Origin: Phycisphaerae bacterium
GTDB taxonomy: Bacteria > Planctomycetota > Phycisphaerae > UBA1845 > PWPN01
Length of the DNA: 64,000 nt
Assembly: GCA_018003015.1 (NCBI GenBank)
Contig: JAGNEZ010000007.1
Coordinates: 1 to 64,000 of the forward strand
Direction of reading: 5' to 3'
Made by a program: the position numbers and the translations under genes. This document shows positions 17,824-25,129 of this stretch, piece after piece; position 1 is the stretch's first letter; each line of letters starts with the position of its first letter. A model generated the notes under the pieces. It was not told the DNA's origin, made no database searches, and saw only the letters and a program-made list of their open reading frames with translations.

Positions 17824-18845
17824 CTGATGGTCCGCTCCGGGGCTGAAAGCCGCCCGTCACGCAAGCCGCAGACCTGGGCCAGGAACACGTCTTCCGAGGT
17901 GTGCAGACCGACGCAGTGTCTCCGCAGGCCCCATACCGACGTACTCGGGGTATTGCACCCGGGCAATTCGGTGACCGCATAGGGCACGTTCAGAGCCTGG
18001 AGGCAGATGACGTCGTCGGGGCCGAAATCGCCGGCCAGACCATTGGGATAGGAGAACGGCACGCGATCGAGCCCCAGCCGAGCGGCAATTTCGGCGATGG
18101 AACGGGTGATTTCCCGTTGCCGGGTCTCGAGGTCTTCGCGTCCCAGAATCACATGATTGACCGTGTGCGAGCCGATCTCCATCCCCGCATCACGAAGGCA
18201 AGCGGCATCTTCCCACGACATCATCCGCAGCGACCGAACCGCAGCCGGGTCGATCTTCTCCATGTTTGTCGACCACAGTGGTTCGATTTCGGATTCGAGA
18301 AGCATGTGGTTGTGCTGTTTGTGAAAACCCGGGTGGGCCAGTACCGCCTGCATGAACGGGGACAGGGGCCCCTCGAGCCGTCCGCCGCGCTGCACCTGGC
18401 GAAGGAGGCGAATCCGATCGTTGGCCAGGAGACGATCCCCCCCCATGTAGCCGGTCGTCAGGAAGAAAGAGGCGCGGAAATCGCGCTGCCGGAGTATGGG
18501 CAACGCAAGCGACACGTTATCGCCAAAGCCGTCATCGAAGGTCAGGCAGACGACGGGCTCGTCCATGATCCCGCCGCGCTGACAGCGGTTGACCACCTCT
18601 CCCAGCGGGCGGACGGTACCGGAGCCGAAGCTGGCCAGGAGGTTCATCTGCCGTTCAAACTGTGACACGGTGACATAGTGCGGCGGCACCCAGGGCCGAT
18701 CGGCCAGTCCGTCGGGCACCAGCCCGTGATATGCCAGGACGCGGAACTGACCGGTTGACGAACGGAATCGGTGCTTGGCCCATCCGGTTCGAATGGCCAA
18801 GGTCTCCGCGGCACGGTTGGCGAGTCTGGTCAGGCGTGCGGGCAT
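17820..18845 (-). CDS. polysaccharide deacetylase (carbohydrate esterase 4-like)
   Basis: NodB-homology enzyme of 341 residues. Motif 1 is LTFDDG with D104 (base) and D105 (metal); motif 2 is S226-H227-T-V-N-H231, giving the His-x3-His metal pair. The VLAYHGL opening at about 36-42 is also characteristic. It removes N- or O-acetyl groups from a polysaccharide. No clear signal peptide, so it probably acts on lipid-linked intermediates at the inner face or is anchored otherwise. GAGGA five bases before 18845 sets the start; a longer frame to 19142 has no family sequence. Overlaps the formyltransferase downstream. Confidence 0.88.
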   Translation of the reverse strand: MPARLTRLANRAAETLAIRTGWAKHRFRSSTGQFRVLAYHGLVPDGLADRPWVPPHYVTVSQFERQMNLLASFGSGTVRPLGEVVNRCQRGGIMDEPVVCLTFDDGFGDNVSLALPILRQRDFRASFFLTTGYMGGDRLLANDRIRLLRQVQRGGRLEGPLSPFMQAVLAHPGFHKQHNHMLLESEIEPLWSTNMEKIDPAAVRSLRMMSWEDAACLRDAGMEIGSHTVNHVILGREDLETRQREITRSIAEIAARLGLDRVPFSYPNGLAGDFGPDDVICLQALNVPYAVTELPGCNTPSTSVWGLRRHCVGLHTSEDVFLAQVCGLRDGRLSAPERTIR

Positions 18846-19153
18846 GGAATCCTCGCGACCTTGTCGTCCATGCGTGTTTATCGGAAGCAGCCGCGACGGG
18901 CTCAACTTGCGACTGGCTGAACAGGCACGCGATCCGAATCGCCGGGCCGTCCATACCCTCGACCGATAACATCGGGCCCCTTGCCTGCTGGTGGGCCTCG
19001 GCGTCAGGGAGGTCGGGAGGACGGGGGCCGGCGGACTCGGTTGGCGCGATCCGCTTCCGTCTGCTCGGGACTGGCGAGTGAGCGACCCTTCCCCAACCGC
19101 CAGCCAGGGCGGTGAATGCGTGGCGACACCACCTGGCGGCACGAGTTCCCGGT
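18846..19153. other. 308-base gap between EPS genes, no gene seen
   Basis: No supported coding sequence on either strand and no convincing terminator. The deacetylase pair may therefore be transcribed separately from the glycosylphosphotransferase upstream of it. Confidence 0.4.
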
Positions 19154-20677
19154 CTATCTCGAGCCCGAGAACACGGTTCCCAACGTGCGCAGCAGAATGA
19201 TCAGGTCCAGTTCCACGGACATGTGCTTCAGATACCAGAGGTCGAGCTGGAGCTTACGACGGGCGTCATCCACGCTGGCTCCGTAGCGGTAGTTGATCTG
19301 TGCCCATCCGCTCAGGCCGGGCTTGACGAGGTGCCGCTCGTTGTAGAACCGGATCTTGGTGGCCAGTTCCTGGACGAACTCCGGGCGCTCCGGGCGCGGC
19401 CCGACCACGGACATATGGCCGCGTAGGATATTCCAGAGCTGCGGCAGCTCGTCGAGTCTTGTTTTGCGGAGGTACCAGCCGATGCGTGTGATCCGCGGGT
19501 CGTCTTCCGTGGCCCAGGTGTGGCCGTTGCGTTCTGCTCCCTGCTTCATGGTGCGGAACTTGTAGAGTCGGAAGGGCCGGCCGTTGAGTCCCACGCGGCG
19601 CTGGGAGTAGAAGACCGGCCCGGCGCTGTCGATGGTGATCAGTAAGGCGATGAGCGGCCAGAATGGCAGGCTCAGCAGGAGGCCGATGGTCGCGCCGATC
19701 AGGTCGAAGACCCGCTTCATGATGAGCTGAGCTTCACGGTAGTGTTTGAGGTCGGCGAACAGGAACCAGTTGGGCTCGAGGTGGACGACGGGAACCTCGC
19801 TCATCACCTGCTCGTAGAAGGTAGCCAGGTTGGTCACTCGGCAGCCGAGTTTGAGGCATCCCAGAACGCGATCCAGGACGCGCGGGTTGCGGGCTGGTCC
19901 CGCCCCGACGACCACCTCGTCGATTTCGTGGTCGACGCAGATTTGTTCGAGATCGTCGATGGTGCCGAGCACGCGTGAATCGTCGATCTCGCGGCCGACC
20001 TCGATTGAGTCCATCGCGATGTAGCCGACCAGCCGATAGCGGCGTGACAGGGCGTCGCCATGCCGGGTGTCCTGACTGGTCAGCGAGAGTCTGGACTTGC
20101 GGTCCGTTCCCACGATCACGAATTTGCGGCTGTGGCTGTTCACGCACCAGCCCACGAACAGGCGAAGCGAAGGCCCGACGGCGAGGTAGAAGACGCCGGC
20201 CATGAACAGCACGCGTCGACTCAACTCTTCGTACAGGAAGAGGTGAATGAAGATCGAAGCCAGAATCACCGAGGCCGCGGTGCCGAGCACCGACCGAGCC
20301 AGAATTCGCGAATGACGGAGGAGGGCCTGCTGTTCATACAGACCGAAGATGAGGCTGGCGAACAGGAAGGCCCCGCTCTGGATCAGGCCGGTCTGCCACC
20401 AGGCCAGGCGCAGCCACTCGAGGCCCTGCCCCCACGCGATCATCCGGTAGCCGAGATAGACGCCCAGGTTGACCAGCATGGCGTCGAAGGCGATCCAGGC
20501 CAGCCAGGGCAGTTCCAGGAGCGTGCTGCCCACGGCGGCCAGCCAATGGCGGCGAGTGGCCGGTTCAGCCGGCTCCGTGTAGGCCAGGCGGGGATAGACT
20601 TGCCAACGATCGACGGATGCCGGCGACCGTGTCCCGACTGCCGCTGTACCCATGCCTATGGATGAGTCGAAACCCAC
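19154..20677 (-). CDS. exopolysaccharide polyprenyl glycosylphosphotransferase (WcaJ/WbaP type)
   Basis: Initiating phosphoglycosyl transferase of 507 residues that loads the first sugar phosphate onto undecaprenyl phosphate at the inner membrane. Four hydrophobic helices (about 55-190) precede a central nucleotide-binding-like domain; the C-terminal catalytic domain carries KRVFDL, a re-entrant hydrophobic helix, [24 protein letters not shown] and SVVGPRP. The GTG at 20677 is chosen because AAGGAG lies six bases upstream; an ATG at 20653 lacks such a site. Relatives often accompany exosortase/PEP-CTERM systems, and a PEP-CTERM protein is present at 63157. Confidence 0.92.
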   Translation of the reverse strand: MGFDSSIGMGTAAVGTRSPASVDRWQVYPRLAYTEPAEPATRRHWLAAVGSTLLELPWLAWIAFDAMLVNLGVYLGYRMIAWGQGLEWLRLAWWQTGLIQSGAFLFASLIFGLYEQQALLRHSRILARSVLGTAASVILASIFIHLFLYEELSRRVLFMAGVFYLAVGPSLRLFVGWCVNSHSRKFVIVGTDRKSRLSLTSQDTRHGDALSRRYRLVGYIAMDSIEVGREIDDSRVLGTIDDLEQICVDHEIDEVVVGAGPARNPRVLDRVLGCLKLGCRVTNLATFYEQVMSEVPVVHLEPNWFLFADLKHYREAQLIMKRVFDLIGATIGLLLSLPFWPLIALLITIDSAGPVFYSQRRVGLNGRPFRLYKFRTMKQGAERNGHTWATEDDPRITRIGWYLRKTRLDELPQLWNILRGHMSVVGPRPERPEFVQELATKIRFYNERHLVKPGLSGWAQINYRYGASVDDARRKLQLDLWYLKHMSVELDLIILLRTLGTVFSGSR

Positions 20678-20683
20678 GATCTT

Positions 20684-20689
20684 CTCCTT
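20684..20689 (-). promoter_or_regulatory. ribosome binding site deciding a GTG start
   Basis: AAGGAG on the minus strand, six bases before GTG 20677. It is the only good Shine-Dalgarno near the 5' end of the glycosylphosphotransferase frame, so it selects the GTG over later ATG codons. Confidence 0.7.
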
Positions 20690-20726
20690 GGACTTGTTCT
20701 GGTATCGTCGCGAAGCGGACCCTGAA

Positions 20727-20778
20727 TGAGTTATGCGGTCCCTAAAACCGGACCTTGGATTCGTCCGGATATAACTCA
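20727..20778. repeat. nested inverted repeats in a divergent promoter region
   Basis: TGAGTTAT (20727-20734) is matched by ATAACTCA (20771-20778). Inside are two mutually exclusive hairpins that share one arm: GGTCC/GGACC (20737-20741 with 20750-20754) and CCGGAC/GTCCGG (20748-20753 with 20762-20767). The element lies between the glycosylphosphotransferase (minus) and a lipoprotein (plus), and may be an operator or a leader structure. Function not established. Confidence 0.45.
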
Positions 20779-20846
20779 AGCCGGGACGGCAATTACCGAT
20801 AACTTGCGCGGAAGGTCACAGGCTCACAGTGATCCGGAGTATCGCC

Positions 20847-21656
20847 ATGCGAGTGCGGAGTGGTGGCAATCTGAGTTGTGCGACGGCCGGCGTGGCCTCG
20901 GCCATTGTGATCGTGCTTACGGTACCCGCCGGCTGTCACAAGCCGGAACCGCCGCCGGTCGCCTACACGGGCGAGACCCTGGCCAGCACCGCCCTGGGCG
21001 TGAAGCAGGTACCGCCCGACGCGTCGAGCTTCCTTCTCATGGAACCCGGTCGCTCACAAGGCCGTTTTCCAGCCGCCATCGCCCTCAGCCGGCTGGAGCC
21101 GCCACAGGACTACTTCTCAGAAGACTATAAAGGAGGTCCGACCCGCCAGCGATGGTGGGCCGGGGACATCGATTGGGAAGAGCGGATGCAGTGGAACTCG
21201 CTATGCAACACGATCCCCCAGGTCCGCGAGATGATCGTGATGGACTCCAAGTCGCCCGTTGTTCCGGAGACGACGTTGCCGGATCTGGTGGAGAGTGCTC
21301 GGCGGCTGCGGGCCTCGCTGTGCCTGGTTTACGGCCCGAGTCCGGCCGAGCCCAGCTACGCCGGTTTGTGGGGCACCATCCTGGACACCCAGACCGGCAA
21401 CCAAGTGGCGTTCGTTCAGGCCCAGGCCGGACCGGAGGACTTCCAGCCGCTGCAACCCGACCGCAGGAAGGGCGACCTCCGTCGCTGCGACGTCAATTAC
21501 CTGGCCTACCGCAAATTCCAGGAGCAGACCCGCCAGTGCATCATGGCCCTCATCGCCAAGGACACCACGCCGGCCACAACCCAGCCCAGCCCGTGGAAGG
21601 ATGACGATCCGCGGCTCAAGCTGTATCTCATCCCCACGCGGGCGACGAACTGGTGA
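20847..21656 (+). CDS. hypothetical putative lipoprotein
   Basis: Unrecognised protein of 269 residues. The N-terminus has a hydrophobic run (AGVASAIVIVLTVPAGC) ending in Cys, suggesting lipid attachment, although the residue at -3 is Pro and the lipobox is imperfect. The body is soluble and mixed, without a motif I can name; it has WWAGDIDWEERMQWN and LCLVYGPSPAEPSYAGLWG segments. The start at 20847 has CGGAG seven bases upstream; a GTG at 20829 is the alternative. Divergent from the glycosylphosphotransferase. The retron promoter lies about 250 bases downstream; no functional link is evident. Confidence 0.7.
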   Translation: MRVRSGGNLSCATAGVASAIVIVLTVPAGCHKPEPPPVAYTGETLASTALGVKQVPPDASSFLLMEPGRSQGRFPAAIALSRLEPPQDYFSEDYKGGPTRQRWWAGDIDWEERMQWNSLCNTIPQVREMIVMDSKSPVVPETTLPDLVESARRLRASLCLVYGPSPAEPSYAGLWGTILDTQTGNQVAFVQAQAGPEDFQPLQPDRRKGDLRRCDVNYLAYRKFQEQTRQCIMALIAKDTTPATTQPSPWKDDDPRLKLYLIPTRATNW

Positions 21657-21905
21657 GAAGAACGAGATTTCTCGGAGCGCTGGTCGAAGGCTCAGACGCC
21701 GCCGGCCGCGCGACCCGGCTGCCCTGATGCGGTGGACGGTTCCTAGCCATCCGGCCGCGGTCGTGCCCAATACCCTCAACGCCCTGTGAACCCGCCGTCT
21801 CTGCCCATCTCGACCCGCCGGTATCCGCCCGCGCTTTTCCCGGATGACCGCATGCCATCGGGCTGGTCGCCACGGGGAATCCCTGCTGCTGCCGCCGAAC
21901 CGCGA

Positions 21906-21934
21906 TTGACGACCGCGCTGGACCCTGATACAAG
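21906..21934 (+). promoter_or_regulatory. sigma-70-type promoter for the retron RNA
   Basis: TTGACG (21906-21911) and TACAAG (21929-21934) are separated by exactly 17 bases, with an upstream TG (extended -10, TGA-TACAAG). The expected start, about seven bases past the -10, falls at 21941, the first base of the inverted repeat that bounds the retron RNA. The -35 matches consensus in 5 of 6 positions and the -10 in 4 of 6, which stands out in this GC-rich sequence. Seen in sequence; activity inferred. Confidence 0.65.
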
Positions 21935-21940
21935 CGTGGT

Positions 21941-22051
21941 GCTGCTTTGGCGGTGCTCAAACGCAGAGCACGGGTCGGTGTTTCGCCGACCGGGTCGAGT
22001 CAGACCCAGTGAGATCGAGGCTACAGGAGTCGCACTCCTGCGCAAAGCAGC
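21941..22051 (+). ncRNA. candidate retron msr-msd non-coding RNA
   Basis: A 111-base structured region 68 bases before the reverse transcriptase. The ends are a perfect 9-bp inverted repeat, GCTGCTTTG (21941-21949, a1) and CAAAGCAGC (22043-22051, a2). Right after a1 comes G21950-C, a plausible branching guanosine. Then stem GTGCTC/GAGCAC (21953-21958 with 21966-21971); stem GGTCGG/CCGACC (21973-21978 with 21986-21991) whose loop contains UUU, very like the second msr hairpin of Eco1/Ec86 with its GUUUCG core; stem GGGTC/GACCC (21992-21996 with 22003-22007); and a perfect hairpin CAGGAGT-CGC-ACTCCTG (22024-22040) directly before a2, suited to be msd. The predicted msd is short, about 35-51 nt, and the branch context is GGC rather than the usual AGC. 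Confidence 0.7.
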
Positions 22052-22119
22052 GGCGGGTGCGGTCGGCCGGCCGGTTGATCGCCCCGCCCATCTTTGGGTT
22101 CGCACATCGGGACCGCGAC

Positions 22120-23040
22120 ATGGGGATTCTCAACTGGCTACTGGGCAGGCGGCTTCGGGCGAGGCGGCCGGCGGAATACGGCCCGCCGCGTTTTGGCCTC
22201 GCTGATCTGGTCCGCCGACTGGGCTTGTCCGAGGCGGAACTGCGCGCCGTCCGTGCATCCTACCGGGAGTTCGAAGTGCCCAAGCGATCAGGCGGCACGC
22301 GGCGGCTGGCGGCCCCCGAACCGGCCCTCAAAGCGCTGCAGAAGCGGATTCTCCGCCGTGCTCTTGGCCGCCTCAAGGCTCATCCGGCCGCCACCGGATT
22401 TGAGCGAGGCCACTCGATCGTGACCCACGCCCTTTTTCACGCCGGCAAGGCCGTCGTTGTCCGAATCGACATCCAAGAGTTCTTCGCGTCGACGGCAGCG
22501 TGCCGGGTTGAGGACTATCTGCGGCGCATCGGCTGGGATGCGGAGGCCACCGCCGCCCTGGTCAAGCTATGCACCCACAACGGCGGACTGCCTCAGGGAG
22601 CGCCGACCAGTCCAAGGCTGTCGAACCTGGTGAACCGCGGCCTGGACGCACGGATGCAGCGGCTGGCCGCCGGTTTGTCAGCCTGTTACTCGCGGTACGC
22701 GGATGACCTGACGTTCTCGTTTGACCGGGACCAGTCTTCCGCGGATGTGCGCCGGCTGATTGGCGGAGCCAAGGCGATCATCACCGCGTGCGGGTACCGG
22801 ATGCACTTGAAGCGCAAGCTCCATGTTCGCCGCTGTCACCAGCGCCAGCAGGTGACCGGTCTGGTCGTCAACGGCCAACCGTCCCTGCCAAGGGAGACCC
22901 GCCGCCGCCTTCGTGCGATCGAGCATCACCTTCGAACCGGCCGGCCGGCGAGTTTGACTCCCGAGCAGCTGGCGGGTTGGGACTCCCTGCGTTCGATGAT
23001 CGAGACCCAGCGGGCGCAGTCCCCGGGCGGGACGGGATGA
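22120..23040 (+). CDS. retron-type reverse transcriptase
   Basis: RT of 306 residues, a normal length for retron enzymes. It shows IPKRSGGTR-like RT1 (EVPKRSGGTRRLAAPEPALK at 52-71), HALFH (103-107) at the place of the retron NAxxH motif, catalytic D117 in VVRIDIQEFF, GGLPQGAPTSPRLSNLV (155-171), catalytic YADDLTFSF (193-201) and the retron-specific VTG in QVTGLVVN (244-251). There is no maturase, HNH or Cas1 domain, and no template/variable repeat pair nearby, so group II intron and diversity-generating element are unlikely. ATG 22120 matches where family similarity begins; an in-frame start at 22009 would overlap the RNA. Reverse transcribes the upstream RNA into msDNA; expected to complex with msDNA and a partner protein. 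Confidence 0.95.
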   Translation: MGILNWLLGRRLRARRPAEYGPPRFGLADLVRRLGLSEAELRAVRASYREFEVPKRSGGTRRLAAPEPALKALQKRILRRALGRLKAHPAATGFERGHSIVTHALFHAGKAVVVRIDIQEFFASTAACRVEDYLRRIGWDAEATAALVKLCTHNGGLPQGAPTSPRLSNLVNRGLDARMQRLAAGLSACYSRYADDLTFSFDRDQSSADVRRLIGGAKAIITACGYRMHLKRKLHVRRCHQRQQVTGLVVNGQPSLPRETRRRLRAIEHHLRTGRPASLTPEQLAGWDSLRSMIETQRAQSPGGTG

Positions 23041-23041
23041 C

Positions 23042-23593
23042 ATGCGACTCGTGAAAACCAGTCAGACTGCGATCACCATCATCCCTCCAGAGGAGATGTG
23101 GCCGCCGATCCAGGCGATCCGTCGGGTGCACGACCGGCACGCCCGACGGTGGATGCCGCACTTCACGCTCATCTATCCGTTCCTCCCGAGGGTGTTTTTT
23201 TCCGCGCTGGAACCGCGTATCGGAGAGGTCTGCTCACAGCTTGAGCCGTTCGAGATCCGACTGGCCGAGTTGGGCCATTTCGAGCACAATCCGCACAGCT
23301 ACACGATTTGGCTGGTTCCGGAACCAGCGGATCCATTTTTTCGTCTTCAGGCTGCTTTGGTGGCCGCCTTCCCGCAATATGACGACACTTCCCTGTACCC
23401 GCAGGGTTTCATCCCCCACTTGAGTCTCGGCCAGGCTCGGCGAAACGACGTTCTGGAGAAGCTGAAGGAGGAAGCACGGGCCGACTGGCAGCCGCTGTCT
23501 TTCGTGGTCCGAGAGTTGAGCCTGATCTACCGGAACGCCCGCCCGGACGACATCTTCCGCGTCGACCGGACCATCCCGCTGGGTCGACGCTGA
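23042..23593 (+). CDS. 2H phosphoesterase, 2'-5' RNA ligase family; candidate retron effector/partner
   Basis: Protein of 183 residues with the two hallmark HxT/S motifs of the 2H superfamily, H40-F-T42-L (in PHFTLIYPF) and H126-L-S128-L (in PHLSLGQ), 86 residues apart as expected for the bilobal fold. Members ligate or hydrolyse 2',5' linkages or open 2',3'-cyclic phosphates (LigT/ThpR, tRNA cyclic phosphodiesterase, 2',5'-oligoadenylate phosphodiesterases). The ATG begins one base after the RT stop codon, so the two are almost certainly cotranscribed and probably coupled. The 2',5' branch in retron msDNA makes this chemistry notable. It could also be an unrelated housekeeping ThpR caught in the operon. 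Confidence 0.88.
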   Translation: MRLVKTSQTAITIIPPEEMWPPIQAIRRVHDRHARRWMPHFTLIYPFLPRVFFSALEPRIGEVCSQLEPFEIRLAELGHFEHNPHSYTIWLVPEPADPFFRLQAALVAAFPQYDDTSLYPQGFIPHLSLGQARRNDVLEKLKEEARADWQPLSFVVRELSLIYRNARPDDIFRVDRTIPLGRR

Positions 23594-23602
23594 AGCCTGT
23601 CT

Positions 23603-23623
23603 CTGACACGGTGGCCGCGTCAG
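23603..23623. repeat. hairpin between convergent genes
   Basis: CTGAC (23603-23607) pairs with GTCAG (23619-23623), with an inner CGG/CCG after one mismatch. It sits between the stops of the 2H gene and gltX. Neither side has a T-run, so it is not a standard terminator. Confidence 0.3.
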
Positions 23624-23653
23624 CCTGCAGCCAGTCCGATGCCCATGGGTCGT

Positions 23654-25129
23654 TTACGGCCGCTCCGCGAGGACCCGCCGAATCCGGCGAACGGTCTTGA
23701 TCTTGCCCAGCAGGATCAGGGTGTCGTAGATGGCCGGGCTGACGGTGGTTCCGGAAACCGCCACCCGGATTGGCTGGGCGACCTGGCCCATGCCGGCCGA
23801 TTGCTCTTCGCAGACCGCCTTGATCAGAGCCTCGAGGCTGGCGGCCGTCCAGGGCTCGAGCCCCTCCAGCCTGGGCAGAAGGAGCTGGAGCATCTTGTAG
23901 CCGGCGGCATCGTCCTTGGCGAGGACCTTCTTGACCGCGGCCGGGTCGTGGGAGATCGCCGCGTCGTCCTGGTAGATGAAACCACACTTACGTTGGATGT
24001 CGCTGAAGGTGCGGAACCCGCGGTTGATCTCCAGAATGACTCGCCGGGTCGGCTCGTCGAGGCCGGCCTTGCTCAGCGGGGACTCCGGGTTGACCGACAG
24101 CCAGTCACTGAGTGCCTCCATAAGCCTCTTCGGATCCGCTGCAGCGATTGCATCGGTGTTGAAGGCGAGGAGCTTCTCGCGGTCGAACTTGGAGTTCACG
24201 CGGCTGATGCGGTCGATGCTGAACGCCTTGACGAGTTCGGCCAGGGTGAACTTCTCGCGATCCCCGCCGGGGGACCAGCCGAGGAGGGCCACGAAGTTGA
24301 GCAGCGTCTCGGGCAGATAGCCTGCTTTGCGGAACGAGGACAGCTCCACGTCGCCGTCGCGTTTGGAGAGTTTACGGCCCTTCATGTCGAGAATGGTGGG
24401 CACGTGAGCATAGCGCGGCGTGGGGTAGCCCAAGGCCCGCTGCAGAGCGATGTGCCGCGGTGTCTGAGCAAGGAACTCCTGCCCGCGGATCACCAGCGTG
24501 GTCCGCATGTCAAAGTCGTCGACCACGTTGGCCATGTGGTAGGTGGGAATGCCGTCCGCCTTGAGAATGATGAAATCGTCAAGTTCAGCCGCACCGACGG
24601 TGACATCGCCCATCACCTCGTCATGGACGGTGATATCCTCATCGAACGTCTTGAATCGGACTACAACCGGCCGCCCGGCCCGGCGAGCCTGCTCCGCTTC
24701 CTCTCCGGTGGCGAACCTCATGGGACGAGGATAGCGAAAGGCCAGCTTCCGGGCTTCGGCCTGCTTGCGCAGGGCGTCCAGTTCCTCCGGCGTATCGAAC
24801 GCGTAGTAAGCTTGGCCGGCGTCGAGGAGCTTCCTCACGGCGGCGTTGTATCGATCGAGCCGCTGCATCTGGTAGTACGGGCCGTGTGCGCCGCCGACAT
24901 CGATGCCCTCGTCCCACTGCAGGCCGAGCCAGCGCATGTCTTCCATGATCTGGCGATCAGCGCCCGGGACGTTCCGATCGACATCCGTGTCCTCGATACG
25001 CAGAATGAACACGCCGCCGCTCTGGCGGGCGACCAGCCAGTTGAACAGCGCGGTACGGACGCTGCCGATGTGCAGGTGGCCGGTGGGCGACGGCGCGAAA
25101 CGAACGCGAACGGGCGACTTCTCGTTCAT
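23654..25129 (-). CDS. gltX: glutamyl-tRNA synthetase
   Basis: Class I aminoacyl-tRNA synthetase of 491 residues charging tRNA-Glu. Signature motifs: FAPSPTGHLHIGS with HLHIG at 18-22 and KLSKR (253-257) for KMSKS. Length is normal for bacterial GluRS and the C-terminal anticodon-binding helices are present. No zinc Cys cluster is seen in the usual insertion. I do not see evidence to choose between discriminating and non-discriminating specificity. Its start overlaps the pssA stop as ATGA (25126-25129), making it the third gene of a psd-pssA-gltX operon. Confidence 0.97.
   Translation of the reverse strand: MNEKSPVRVRFAPSPTGHLHIGSVRTALFNWLVARQSGGVFILRIEDTDVDRNVPGADRQIMEDMRWLGLQWDEGIDVGGAHGPYYQMQRLDRYNAAVRKLLDAGQAYYAFDTPEELDALRKQAEARKLAFRYPRPMRFATGEEAEQARRAGRPVVVRFKTFDEDITVHDEVMGDVTVGAAELDDFIILKADGIPTYHMANVVDDFDMRTTLVIRGQEFLAQTPRHIALQRALGYPTPRYAHVPTILDMKGRKLSKRDGDVELSSFRKAGYLPETLLNFVALLGWSPGGDREKFTLAELVKAFSIDRISRVNSKFDREKLLAFNTDAIAAADPKRLMEALSDWLSVNPESPLSKAGLDEPTRRVILEINRGFRTFSDIQRKCGFIYQDDAAISHDPAAVKKVLAKDDAAGYKMLQLLLPRLEGLEPWTAASLEALIKAVCEEQSAGMGQVAQPIRVAVSGTTVSPAIYDTLILLGKIKTVRRIRRVLAERP

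Noticed and set aside
21910..22065. Alternative retron a1/a2 pairing CGACCGC (21910-21916) with GCGGTCG (22059-22065).
   Set aside because: It would place the promoter -35 inside the RNA and includes wobbles; the 9-bp pair 21941-21949/22043-22051 fits the promoter and the hairpin order better. Kept only as a fallback.
22009..22119. Longer RT start at 22009.
   Set aside because: It runs through the predicted msd hairpin and a2, and the extra residues are not RT-like; ATG 22120 fits the family start.
22120..23040. Diversity-generating retroelement or group II intron RT.
   Set aside because: No maturase or HNH domain, no adjacent near-identical template/variable repeat seen, and the VTG and HALFH motifs favour a retron.
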